Of a stretch of DNA of 64,000 nt, positions 42,225 through 53,431 are shown in pieces (the first letter of the stretch is position 1; each line of letters starts with the position of its first letter). The notes beneath the pieces were generated by a model. It saw only the letters and a list, made by a program, of their open reading frames with translations, did no database searches and was not told the DNA's origin. Source of the stretch: Locusta migratoria (taxonomy: Eukaryota > Arthropoda > Insecta > Orthoptera > Acrididae); assembly GCA_026315105.1 (NCBI GenBank), contig CM048750.1:261321151-261385150 (forward strand), written 5' to 3'. A program made the position numbers and the translations under genes.

Positions 42225-43717
42225 GTTATGGTCTTCAGTCCAGAGACGGGTTTGATGCAGCTCTCCGCCCTACTCTATCCTGATCAAGCCTTTCATGCCT
42301 CATGAGAACGGCAACCTACATCCATTTGAATCTGTTTACTATATGCGTTTCTTGGTCTCCCTCTGCGGTTTTTATCCCACACACCCAATGCTAAATTTAC
42401 GATGCCTCGATGTCTAAGAATGTGTCCTACTAAGCGATCCCTTCTTTTAGTCAAGGTTTGCCAAAAATTCCTTTTCTCGACAATTCTGTTCAGTGCCTCT
42501 TTATTAGTTATGCGATCTACCCACCTAAACTTCAGCATTCTTCTGTAGCACCACATTTCAAAAGCCTCTATTCTCTTCCTGTCCGCACTGTTTATCGTCC
42601 ATGTTTCGCTCCCGTACAAGGCAACATTCCACACAAATGCCTTCAGAAAAGACTTCCTTAAATTAATATTCGATGTTAGCAAATTTCTGTTTTTCAAAAA
42701 TCCTTTTCTTTCCACTACCATTCTGCATTTTATATCCTCTGTACTGCGACTGTCATATGTTATTTTACTACACAAGTAACAAAACTCATCTACCACCTTC
42801 ATTGTTTCGTTACCTAATCTAATACCTTCAGAATCGCCTGATTTTCTAAGACTGCATTCCATTATCTTTGTTTTGCTCTTGTTAATGTTCATTTTATACG
42901 CACTCATCAATACACTGTTCATTCCATTCAACTGCTCTTCCAGGTCCTTTGGTATCTCTGACCGAATTACAATGTCATCATCAAAACGCAATGCTTTTAT
43001 TTCTTCATACTGAACTTTAACCCCTATTCCAAATTTTTCCTTGCTTTCAAATGTTCAAATGTTTGTAGAGCTTATGGGACTTAACTACGGGGTCATCAAT
43101 CCCTAAATTTACAAATGACTTATGAACTAATTAATACTAAGGAGGGCACAAATATCCATGCCCCAGGGGGGATTCGAACCCCCGACCTTAGTGGCCGTGC
43201 AGACCGTGACAGAAGCGCCGCAGTCCCCTCGGCTTCCTTGCTTTCCTTCACCGCCTGCTCGATGTACAAATTGAATAACATCGGAGAAAGGCTACAATCC
43301 TTTCTTACTCCCTTCCCAACTAATGCTTCCCTTTCATGCCCTTCGAGTCTAATAACTATAGTCTGGCTTATATACAAGTTGTAAATAACCCTCCTTTCCC
43401 TGTATTTTACCCCTGCTGACTTCAGAATTTAGAAGAGTTCATTCCAATCAACATTGTCAAAAGCTTTCTCCAAATCTACAAAAGCTAAAAATGTAGGTTT
43501 GCCTTTCCTTGATGTATCTTCTAAGATAAGTCGTAAAGTGAATATTGCCTCCTGAGTTCCTACGTTCCTCCTGAATCCAAACTGATCTTCCCCGAGGTCA
43601 GCGTCTATCAGCTTGTGCATTCTCCTGTAGATAATTCGAGTTAAAATTTTGCAACCATGACTTATTAAACTGATGGTTCTGTAATTTTCACACCTGTCTG
43701 CGCCCGATTTCTTTGGA
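42225..43717 (-). pseudogene. RTE-like LINE copy c, split by a SINE, inside the Tc1 relic
   Basis: The C-terminal ORF at 42293-42991 contains the catalytic region as FDDD instead of FADD (42974-42985), LNGMNSVL and GSETWT blocks. After the SINE at 43049-43233 the frame resumes with the GKGVRKDCSLSPMLF block. At 43429-43730 it has YRTISLISHG, EDQFGFRRNVGT and FVDLEKAFDNVDW. A short TCCCA duplication at about 42219-42223 and 43717-43722 marks the insertion. Frameshifts make it inactive. Confidence 0.8.
43049..43233 (-). mobile_element. tRNA-headed SINE, family B (in LINE copy c)
   Basis: Minus-strand copy, B box GGTTCGAATCC, with the first bases of the head trimmed. The 12-bp duplication TTCCTTGCTTTC lies at 43037-43048 and 43234-43245. 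Confidence 0.92.
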
Positions 43718-44156
43718 ATCCCATATATGGTTAATAATATGCATGTGTGGGAAGTTTGGTAACCAGCGAAAGTGTTTAAACACATAAGTGTGGTCCTCTG
43801 TAGCAGTTCTGTACGAGTAGGGTGACGCATTGTTCCGCTGGAAGTCCGTCGGGATGCACAGTGCACACGATTAGACGCAGGTGATCAGCCAGGACGCGTA
43901 CGAACGTGTTATAACGTTACTCTTGCTTTCGTATGATGCCATAAGTTGTTAAAATTAATTCCGCGATTGTGATTTGGACAGTGGATTGGTTGTATCGAAA
44001 TTTTGAATTTTGAATAATTTCGTTAAAACACAGCACAAATTAATATTGATAAACATTAAGCCAAATACGCCGCGGGTTGAATGTTAAAGTCGGACACCAC
44101 ACAGAGCAACGGCACGTTATAAGACTTACGGACAGCATCTAGCTGGATTCTATGCT

Positions 44157-44322
44157 CCAGTCACGGTCTGCACGGCCACTACGGTCGGGGGTTCGAATCC
44201 CCCCTCGGGCATGGATATTTGTGCCGTACTTAGTCTTAGCTAGTTCGTAAGTAGTTTGTAAGCTTAGGGACTGATGACCCCGTAGTTAAGTCCCATAAGT
44301 TCTACAAACATTTGAACATTTT
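44157..44322 (+). mobile_element. tRNA-headed SINE, family B (5'-truncated), first of a pair
   Basis: It starts within the head at CCAGTCACGGTC and keeps B box GGTTCGAATCC and the GACTGATGACCCCG body. GATTCTATGCT lies on both sides (44146-44156 and 44323-44333). Confidence 0.85.
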
Positions 44323-44333
44323 GATTCTATGCT

Positions 44334-44537
44334 TCTCGGCCGGCCGCGGTGGCCGCGGGGACTGAGGTCCTTCAGTCACGGTCTGCACGGCCACTACGGT
44401 TGGGGGTTCGAATCCCCCCTCGGGCGTGGATATTTGTGCCGTCCTTAGTCTTAGTTAGTTCATAAGTAGTTTGTAAGCTTAGGGACTGATGCCCCTGTAG
44501 TTAAGTCCCATAAGTTCTACAAACATTTGTACATTTT
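44334..44537 (+). mobile_element. tRNA-headed SINE, family B (full length), second of a pair
   Basis: The head GGCCGCGGTGGCCGCGGGG is complete, the B box is GGTTCGAATCC, and the body has GACTGATGCCCC. GATTCTATGCT at 44323-44333 and 44538-44548 flanks it, so one target word occurs three times around the two SINEs. Confidence 0.9.
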
Positions 44538-44619
44538 GATTCTATGCTTCGTATTGCAGGAGCTGAAAATGATAATCTTTTCTTATTTAATGTGAGATTA
44601 TTCGAGATACCTTCCGTAC

Positions 44620-45342
44620 CAACTGCAGAACGATCTGAATAAGATATCACTATGGTGTAAGAATTAGCAATTGACTCTAAATAATGAGAAGTGTGAAGTC
44701 GTCCACATGAGTACGAAAAGAAATCCGTTAAACTTTGTTTACAAGATATATGAATGAAAAATGAAGGTCGTAACTCCACAAAATACCTAGGAATTATTAT
44801 TACTTCACACTTAAACTGGAAGGAACACGTAGATAACGTCGTGGGAAAGGCGAACCAGAGACTGGGTTTTATTGGCAGAACCCTTAATACATGCAACAGA
44901 ACTACCAAATAAACTGCATACACTACGCTTGTCCCTCCATTTTTGGAGTATTGCTGCCCAGTGTGGGATCCTTATCAGGTGGGTTTGACGGAGGACATCA
45001 AAAGAGTCCAGAGAAGGGCAGCTCCTTTCGTATTGTTACGATACAGGGGAGACAGCGTTACGGAAATCATACAGGATCTGGGATGGGAATCATTACAACG
45101 GCGCTTATCGCTGCGGCGTGGGCTACTTACGAAACTACAATCGCCAACATTCTCCTCCGAATGCGAAAATATATTGTTGACTCCCACTTACGTAAGCAGA
45201 AATGAGCATCAGAATAAAATACGAGAAATCAGAGCTCGAACGGAGAGATTCAGGTGTTCTTTCTTCCCGCGCGCTATTCGAGAATGGAATGGGAGATAAA
45301 TAGTATAATGGTGGTTCGATGAACCCTCTGCCAGGCACTTAA
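44620..45342 (+). pseudogene. CR1/jockey-like LINE 3' fragment
   Basis: Decayed frames give DLNKIS and NNEKCEV blocks near 44625-44700. An intact piece at 44943-45299 has EYCCPVWDPYQVGL and VQRRAAPF, then PRAIREWNGR before the stop. This matches the C-terminal part of the copies at 2391-3735 and 19396-20745. The 3' UTR breaks off at CCAGGCACTTAAG, so the 3' end is lost. RT catalytic blocks are absent. Confidence 0.75.
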
Positions 45343-45606
45343 GGAAAAAATGATCGGGCTTCGAAAAATACAAAAGAAATTATTGCAGGTTCTGTAATCA
45401 AGCAAGGTATTGCATAAGAATGACTATTAGGGAATGAAATTTTGAAGACATGCGAAGCGATCTAATGGTTTCTGAACATTAAACTATTACGGACGTCGAG
45501 GAGCTGAAAACATTAGAAAATAAATATTTGACGTGGAGGGATTCATTTAAATAAAAGCCAAAGAGAGGGGATGATTTTAAATTTAAATAACATATTTTAA
45601 CAACAA

Positions 45607-45803
45607 AATGTTCAAATGTTTGTATAGCTTATGGGACTCAACTACGGGGCCATCAGTCCCTAAACTTACAAACTACCTATGAACTAATTAATACTAAGGA
45701 CGTCACAAATATCCATGTCCGAGGGGGGATTCGAACCCCCGACCGTAGTGGCCGTGCAGACCGTGACTGGAGCGCCTCAGTCCCCGCGGCCACCGCGGCC
45801 GGC
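45607..45803 (-). mobile_element. tRNA-headed SINE, family B (full length)
   Basis: Minus-strand copy with the complete GGCCGCGGTGGCCGCGG head at the right. The 12-bp duplication TTTTAACAACAA lies at 45595-45606 and 45804-45815. Confidence 0.92.
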
Positions 45804-46297
45804 TTTTAACAACAACTTGCATCAAAATTACTTACATTAAATGGATACATGAATGGAAGATGTCCGTATAGAACGAAAGCAGACAAGAGAGTGATCACGT
45901 TTCTGTCTTCTCGCTTCTCCGGAAGTAAAACAATGACGAACGAAATTAAGTCAGTTACATTGCGAGCTAGAGGGAACCGGAGGCGATAAGCATCGCTGTT
46001 CAAAAAAGAGAAACAAAAAAAAAATGAAACAAATTTCTAGTGTATCGTTACAGTGTCGTATCTAGACGTATCAGGGGTCCCGTATCACTCCAACTGCGCA
46101 CGACCCACACCATTACAAAGTTTCTACCAGCTTTTAACAGTGCTCTGCTGACATTCAGGGTCCATGGATTCATGAGGTTGTCTCCTGACCCGTACATGTC
46201 CATCCGCTTGATATAGTTGGAAACGACTCCTGTTTCCAGTCCAAAGTCGGTGTTGACGGGCCCAGGCGAGGCGTGAAGCTTTGTGTCGTGCAGTCAA

Positions 46298-47880
46298 CAT
46301 GGATAAAACAATGAAGCTTCGGCTTTGAAAGCGTATGACGTTAATATTCTGACGTTTCTTGATTGCACTTGAAATAACTATACGAGACGTGCAACACGCA
46401 CAAGGAAGTCGTTGTCAGCTGCAGCGCCCCTTGCGATAGACCGTCGAACTACAAAGAAGCGTTCAAACGGCACGCATTTGTTGAATCGTCTGATTCATGC
46501 GTCTACTTCCTTTGTTGTCAACTTACAGCAAATGTATCGCCGCGTTAACATCACCTTTCGAAACTGTATGATACATTGTGATGATTAAAACATTTATTTG
46601 TGTTTTAGACTGCCACTGTGAAACTGTATTTAATTGTTTTCGTGCAGCTCATGCGTAACTACTTCGCTCACATATGTTAACGTCCTCATTATAAAATGCG
46701 ATTACATACTTCCAGCCCCTGCGGTTTGAGGCGCCTATGTGTATGATGAACAAGCACAGGTATCTATACATAGACCTTTTACTTTGATAAAGCTTCAAGT
46801 AATGCTCACGAAAAACAAATATTTCATCTGTTAACTACAGCATGCCAAATATTTTAGAAGGTGGTAATAAAGACGATTTGCAGTTAAACTTTCAGATAAC
46901 GCGAGTCCAATTTTTATTGGGTACAGAGATACAGCTCTTGGTGTGTACAACAATTTGATTTGGAAATTTTGACTGATTCTTTCGTCAGTTCTTGGTACAT
47001 CACCATATTTACTTTTATTTAAATAACCGGTTTTCGACGTAGTTTTAAGTCTGAAAATGTCTTAGTAAGCCGAAAGCCGGGTAACTAAGTGGAAATGATT
47101 GTGTACAACATACACAAAATTCTACTTTTCAGTAAATGTGACGTTTTATTACCAAGAACAGACGGATAAATCAGTGAAAATTTCTTGATTTACATTTGAT
47201 CTACGTTTGTTTGGATGTCATGTTAACAACGAGATCTCTGTATTCAATAAAAATTGTACACATAAATTAAATTTTTATTTCAATACCTCTATAGTATCAC
47301 CTCCTAAAATACTTACGACTGAGTCGAAAAATTAATTCCTCTGAGCAGGAGACAAGTACACATTCTCAAACAAATTCGCGACTTGGCTTCGTTTGTCAGC
47401 TGGGTTCCCCATTCGGTAAGTCTGCGCATGCGCGAAGCACTTCCATACGCGTGAGAATAGGATCCATCCTATTCCGTCTACTGGCGATTGTATGCGTGCA
47501 CCTTGTGCAAGTGGACGCGTCTACACTGTACGCCGACAGCGTGACCGGTGCATCATGGGTAATCTCGTAAGCTCTCACTTCCCGTGTTGACCACAATAGC
47601 ACTTTATTAACGCCTTAGGCGTTTCGACATGTCGTCATTATCAAAGGCTATAAAAAGACAGTGGTATTAATATTGCATCCAATACTTTTTATATAACGTA
47701 GCAAATGAGTAACAAACATTATCTTTACACTCACCAATAGTATTAAAAAATTATTTTAAAAAACTCTAAAATTCCCCTTAAAACTTTTACTGTCATAGAC
47801 ATATTTCACACATAAAAGAAGTTTAAAATTCCCCCCAGAACATCTCTGTAGGCTGTTCAAGTGCATACTGAGGTCTGTTT
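46298..47880. other. Unassigned DNA
   Basis: There is no gene. GAAAATGTCTTAGTAAGCCGAAAGCCGGG at 47055-47083 and GCGTTTCGACATGTCGTC at 47619-47636 belong to the dispersed GCCGAAA-type hairpin class. The rest is AT-rich and unrecognised. Confidence 0.4.
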
Positions 47881-47889
47881 AAATACTGA

Positions 47890-48090
47890 GGGCCGGCCGC
47901 GGTGGCCGAGGGGACTGAGGCGCTCCAGTCACGGTCTGTACGGCCACTACGGGCGGGGGTTCGAATCCCCCCTCGGTCATGAATATTTGTGCCGTCCTTA
48001 GTATAAGATAGTTCCTAAGTAGTTTGTAAGTTTAGGGACTGATGACCCCGTAGTTAAGTCCCATAAGCTATACAAACATTTGAACATTTG
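47890..48090 (+). mobile_element. tRNA-headed SINE, family B (full length)
   Basis: Head GGCCGGCCGCGGTGGCCGAG, B box GGTTCGAATCC, GACTGATGACCCCG body and AACATTTG end. The 9-bp duplication AAATACTGA lies at 47881-47889 and 48091-48099. Confidence 0.92.
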
Positions 48091-48310
48091 AAATACTGAT
48101 GTCTGCTTAATCCGCCAGATGGCGATACTGTATATGAGCTTCCTTCTCTCTCCACACACGCACACTCACTCCCTTAGTGTTGTTATTGTTTTTTTCTTTT
48201 CTTTTTTTAATTACGGTTTTAACTGTCTTAGTGCTGTACAAAATTTGTTTTATGTAAAAATATAGAATTTTTAATAGGTGCTGTATAAAACTATAAAACA
48301 TTTAAAATCA

Positions 48311-49456
48311 TGGAGTTGTTGTTGTCTTCAGTCCGCAGACTGGTTTGATGCAGCTGTCCATGATATCCTATCCTGTGCAAGCCCCTTCATCTGAGAATAC
48401 GTTCGGCAACCTACATCCTTTTGAATCTGCTTACTATATTCGTCCCTCGGTCTCCTTCTACGATTTTTACCCCACGCGCTTCCTTCTAATGCTAAGTTGA
48501 CAATTTCTTGATGTCTCAGAATGTGTCCAACCAATCTATCCCTTCTCTTAGTCAGGATATGCCAGAAACTCCTTTTCGCCCCGATTCGGTTAAGCACCTC
48601 CTCATTAGTTATGTGATCAACCCATCTAATTTTCATCATTCGTCTATAGCACCACATTTCAAAAGCTTCTATCATCTTTTTATCTGAACTCTTTATCGTC
48701 CACGTTTCGCTCGCATACAATGCTACACTCCAGACAAAAGCTTTCAGAAAGGACATCCTAACATTTAAATTAATATTGGATGTTAAAAATTTTCGCTTCT
48801 TTAGAAACGCTTTTCTTCCCATTAGCCATTCTGCATTTTATATATTCTTTACTTCGGCCATCAGAAGTTATCTTGCTACCCAAATAACAAAATTCATCTA
48901 CTACTTTTATTGTCCCATTACCTAATCTAATTCCTTCAGCATCGCCTGATTTTCTGACATTGCATTCCATAACCTTTGTTTTACTCTTGTTAATGTTCAT
49001 CTTATATCTTCCTTTCAAGACACTGTCCATCCCATTCAATTGCTCTTCCAGATCTTGTGCGGTCTCTGACATAATTACTATGACATCAGCAAATCGCAAT
49101 GTTTTTATTTCTTCTCCCTGCACTTTATGCTTTCTCCAAATTTCTCCTTCCATTCCTTCACTGCCTGCTCAATGTACAGTTTGAACAACGTTGGGGAAAG
49201 GCTACAACCCTGCCTTACTCCCTTCCCAACCTCTGCGTCCCTTTCTTGACCTTCGACTCTAATAACCGCTGTCTGGTTTCCCCTTCGCTCCCTATATTTT
49301 ACCACTGCTACCTTCAGAATTTGAAAGAGTGTATTCCAATCGACATTGTCAAAAGCTTTCTTCAAATTGACAAACGCTAAAAACGTAGGTTTCCCTTTCC
49401 TTAGCCTATCTTCTAAGATAAATCGTAATGTGAGTGTTGCCTCCCGTGTTCCTAAA
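48311..49456 (-). pseudogene. RTE-like LINE copy d
   Basis: The minus-strand frames at 48328-48822 and 48770-49153 carry the C-terminal GSETWT-like ASETWT block, LNGMDSVL, and the active-site block as FADVIVI. The second catalytic Asp is therefore Val (49082-49093). 49105-49365 has KGVRQGCSLSP and the palm FDNVDW. Frameshifts separate the parts. The 3' end is GTTGTTGTTG at 48314. Confidence 0.8.
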
Positions 49457-52400
49457 CTCGACCGCCGTGTTTCCTGGTTTCAACTATAGTCTCCAACTCT
49501 GTAAATGCGTAACGTTAGCAGCAGAATAAAGTTCCTGTCAAAGCAAAAAAAGAGAAAATTTGTTGTTGATTGATCGTCATTCTGCAGTCCACACAAAAAT
49601 TTTTGGCCTGCGAGCGTATTGATGTTCTTTTAACGCAGAATATTCTAGACCCCTTTTCTCGCTCTCTCTTTGTAATTAACCTCCGTCGTCAGCATCTGCC
49701 TCTTACTGTCGCTGTATATATGTGTCTCTACACCACTGTCTCCTTTCTCTCCCATCGGCAGTTTCTACTGTTTCTTGAGAGATAAAAAAATACAGTGCTT
49801 TAGGAGTCCTGTTCCTCATTGCTCTGTTGTTAACTGCGGCGTTCTCTTTGTGTTACGTAGGTTTTTGAGTTATCTGAATATGCAGTAGCATTTATTTTTT
49901 CCATGAAAGGTCGGTATTTTCTTGGATTGAATTGCATTTGACTTCAGCAACATTTTCGTAGGAAGACCCTACAACCCATTTTGCACGTGCCATTTGTAAT
50001 ACAGTGGACGAAAATGTTCGTAATATAGCCTGGTATTTTCAATATTAATCTTTTCTCTTCGTTTACAACTAGATAATTTTGAAGGTTGTGTATAGGGAAA
50101 TGATGGTAAAGAACGCCGTTGGTTCTATGACCAGTGAAGCATCAGCACAGTAACATATGCTTTTGGTCCTTTTATCGCAAAATAATGTAAACGACTTATA
50201 AAGGGCCTGAAGATGATGGCGTGGTCCATTGAAACTGGTTGCCAATCAGTAATAAAATGAGAATTATTCTTTACTATAATCATAATCACTTGAACAGATT
50301 AGGTTGCAGTCTATATCTGCTCTTAAATACGTTTCTGGACGATATAATTACGACTCTGCTGTTGTGAACTGTTCGTATTACACCGCAGTGCAAGTTTATT
50401 GATACAGATATTAACAGAAATACTTACATTGCGTTAATGACATGTGGTGACTAATAGGTATGAAAGTAACAGTATTAAATACAGCAACTTGTCCGTTTGT
50501 ATCGTGCAATTCTTCTGTTTCTACCTACTGGCCGCTTGGAGCGAAGCATCGCTTCAGCTGTATTTTTTCCCCTATAGTAAGGCGGCCAACGTTTTCAAAT
50601 CCCAATGAGGGAAGTTTCGATGATGTATATGGGTACTACGAACACGCGAATCAGTGTAAGCACTCTCTGTAATGCAGGCAAAAGTGCAAGCCATCGTGTT
50701 TTACTATATCACAGGATTATTTTGTATTGCATTTCTGTGTTCGCAAAAATTTTGAGACCTTCTACACGCACAGTGTAAAAGTACGAATAAATCTTCGTAA
50801 CAATATATTCGACGTCTATTGGTAACAAATCTGTTGATGTTTGTATAGAGCTGTGTGCAATATGCGCTGCCCACCCCACGCCAACTCTATTTCTTCCTCA
50901 TGAAGTTGAAGAAAGCTTTGCATTCGTCATTCACGTTGAACTCCGACAAAATTTCTGTTGGCACTATATGTACCAATTCCCATGACTTTCTCTTTCCCCC
51001 AATGATTTTCCAGTATGTCCGTTGAAGAATAATATATAATAACTTGAATTGTTTTAATAAATTTTAAGTAATTACAGTTTATTCTACCGATACTCAGCTT
51101 TTCAACATTACGACGTATGGGGGTTCTGCTCGCTGCAACATTATTCTCTTGGGGCGTCGTGGTAGAAATAAATACGCGTTATGTACAATTTTTCACTTCT
51201 TCTTTAATTTGAAACCAAACTGCTTCTCCATCAAAACATTACAACTTCATAACAAAGCTTCAGAACTTTGCTGGCAGAACTTCCATTATAAAACAACAGA
51301 CTGACATAGCTTCCAGTGCACTTTCGAAAAGCAAAAACTTGAACTCCTCCACGCAAGGCGGTGAGGCAAATATATAACATCGGCAATAATGACCTTACAT
51401 TATGCATTGTTCATAACAATTGAGTATACTAATTTACAATGAACAGACACACAAAGAAAACATTTCATGTACACAAAAATAATCACAATATAGAATGAAA
51501 ACTATACATACAATAATTTTACAAAGCACATACCGTTTTAAGACTTAATCACGATACTTTTTGTTTGACAACAAACCGAAATGTTAAATGTCAATTAATT
51601 AGTTAATGAGTACATCATACATGTTCCTAACATATACTGAACTATCACATATCTCGGCCATTCTGAAAAGTTTGTACCCTTCGTCTGTCTATTTATTGAA
51701 ATGATGTACGATGACAAAAGTATTGTTTATAGAACTGTCTGGAAACGTCTTACACAAATCTCTTAATTAATGAAATCTATCACTTGTTTTGATCACAGTA
51801 TCACCGAGACACTGTCCTACACTGATTCCCAGACTGGATTTTTTCGTTTGTAACTTCACACGCAAAATATATCACTATTGCACCACACGATTCCGGGTCC
51901 GACGCAGACGGTATCGTACAATATCATTGAGATGAAAGGTCCAGCAGTATCGTCACAAACTGCAGTTTCACGAGGGAAATTCAGGATATCTAACATTTTT
52001 ACATTAATTCCAGTCTTTGAATGAAAGTACCGCGCTAATATTGGATATATTTTGAGTTCTTTGTGATTTGAAATGTCTGAACATATACTGATATATGGAA
52101 AGTCTTTTGTTTTGAAGCTCTGTAAGAAGCTTAGCTAAAGAAAAAGATGCTTTCACATTCTTTATTACTGTTTCGCACTTAGTTTTCCCGCAACGAAACT
52201 TCTTTTGAAGTACTTTTTGAATCAATTCCGTCGATATAAAAGTCTGATAGTTACTTGCATTGTGGAAAGCCCACAAACCTGCGGTTCTTACAAGTTCTTC
52301 TTAGTCAGCGAAGTTTCCCTGACTGAAATAATTTGACAGTGATTATGTATCTGTGCCGATCTGAGCCCTTTTATTGTTGTCAGATGTTAAATGACATGTT

Positions 52401-52712
52401 TACTGCCGTGAACAACTGAGGACACCACATTATACGTTTTGCATCGCACTTATGAAGCTGGTGTACACTTATGTAAAAAGAGTAACCCGTATGCAAGTCC
52501 TTGGTCAGTAGACAATTATTTTTTTCCTCCATTTTTGTAATAATCGGCAGCATTACTAAGTAAAACAAACAAATCTGTTTACGGGACCCGGCGAAACACG
52601 CAAACACAAATCAACAATGTCGAGTCTCCACGCGGACTAACTTGTAACCTAAAAATCCGTCCGTTGTACTACGGCATCTCCCGGAACGTTTCGTTTGGAA
52701 CCTATTGTCATT
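49457..52712. other. 3.2 kb of unassigned, unique-looking DNA
   Basis: This is the longest stretch without a recognised element. GATGATGGCGTGGTCCATTGAAACTGGTTG at 50212-50242 is the dispersed hairpin-type motif. 50340-50560 resembles 41383-41640. Open frames (for example 49570-49785 and 52004-52276 minus) have no recognised domain. It could be intron or intergenic host DNA. Confidence 0.45.
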
Positions 52713-52748
52713 GAGATCGTTATTAAAATGTTCAAATGCTTGTAGAGA

Positions 52749-52917
52749 AAATTACGTTCAAATGTTTGTAAATCTATCGGACCAAACTGCGTGGTCATCA
52801 GTCCGTAGCTTACAAACTACTTAAACCTGGGTAAACTAACCTAAGGACAAACACACACAACCATGCCCCAGGGAGGACTCGAACCTCCACGGCGAGCAAC
52901 CGCGTGCTCCGCAGTGA
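52749..52917 (-). mobile_element. tRNA-headed SINE, family A (head truncated)
   Basis: 3' end TTCAAATGTTTG, body GCGTGGTCATCAGTCC and B box (minus) GGTTCGAGTCC are present. It stops at CTCCGCAGTGAG, before the A box. Confidence 0.82.
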
Positions 52918-52923
52918 GAAGAT

Positions 52924-53119
52924 TTTTTTTGTATTATATTTTCTTTTTTTTCTTTTTTTTTTTTTTTTTTTTTTTTTTTGTGTTCTCTGGGTAGTTCTGC
53001 TCATTGCGTTCTCTGATCTTGATTGTTCGTTGTTGTTCTATTTGTTGTTGGCCCAGCTTTTTTATTACAGAGGGCAATCAGCCCTCTGACCGGGCGCGCT
53101 GAGCAACGGCGCCCGGCAT
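52924..53119 (-). mobile_element. SINE, family D, with long poly-A
   Basis: The minus-strand head GCCGGGCGCCGTTGCTCAGCG is at 53117 and the blocks GGTCAGAGGGCTGATTG and CTCTGTAATA follow. The A tail (T on plus) runs through about 52922-52979 with few interruptions. It is the better-preserved copy of the family at 35985-36135. Confidence 0.72.
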
Positions 53120-53221
53120 TTTTTAAACTTACAAACTACTTATGAACTAACTAATACTTCGTTGGCTTCGTGTCTATCTTTGCTACGATAATGCGTTCAC
53201 TATGCTGTTCATAGTAACTTC

Positions 53222-53420
53222 AAAATGTTCAAATGTTTGTATAGCTTATGGGACTTAACTATGGGGTCATCAGTCCCTAAACTTACAAACTACTTATGAA
53301 CTAGCTACTACTAAGGACGCCACAAATATCCATGCCCGAGTGGGGATTCGAACCCCAGACCGTAGTGGCCGTGCACACCATGGCTGGCGCGCCGCAGTCC
53401 CCTCGGCCACTGCGGCCGGC
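53222..53420 (-). mobile_element. tRNA-headed SINE, family B
   Basis: Minus-strand copy. The head CGGCCGCAGTGGCCGAGG is at the right end and the B box is GGGTTCGAATCC-like but changed (CTGGGGTTCG). It has the GACTGATGACCCC body and ATTTGAACATTTTG end. The right edge abuts GAGATCGTTAT. Confidence 0.85.
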
Positions 53421-53431
53421 GAGATCGTTAT

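Larger units (their letters stand above)
43921..46045. mobile_element. 2.1-kb insertion in the Tc1 relic, of unknown type
   Basis: It is bounded by the CGTTAC duplication (43915-43920 and 46046-46051). Inside are two adjacent SINEs, a LINE fragment, another SINE and unassigned AT-rich DNA. I cannot identify the outermost element. Its edges TCTTGC and GTGTAT give no inverted repeat. Confidence 0.5.
42005..46297 (-). pseudogene. Tc1-like transposon broken into three pieces
   Basis: Minus-strand pieces at about 46297-46046, 43920-43718 and 42223-42005 are successive parts of one Tc1-type transposase 3' half. The first has the region upstream and around the first Asp block, with a local deletion there. 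The second has the block leading to the QDNA-type Asp and the PN-SPD region. The third has the C-terminus and outer sequence with CCAAAGAAAGTGG. CGTTAC at 43915-43920 and 46046-46051 flanks one insertion, and (A)TCCCA flanks the LINE. Recognition rests on similarity in order to insect Tc1 elements I know. Confidence 0.68.
52713..53431. mobile_element. SINE-in-SINE pile-up with shared outer target duplication
   Basis: GAGATCGTTAT at 52713-52723 and 53421-53431 bounds the cluster. Inside, in order, are a family B 3' tip (52724-52748), a family A SINE (52749-52917), a family D SINE (52924-53119), a family B fragment (53119-53158), about 60 bp of other DNA and a long family B SINE (53222-53420). 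All lie on the minus strand. The outer duplication suggests that the first event was the family B insertion and the others came later. Confidence 0.65.
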
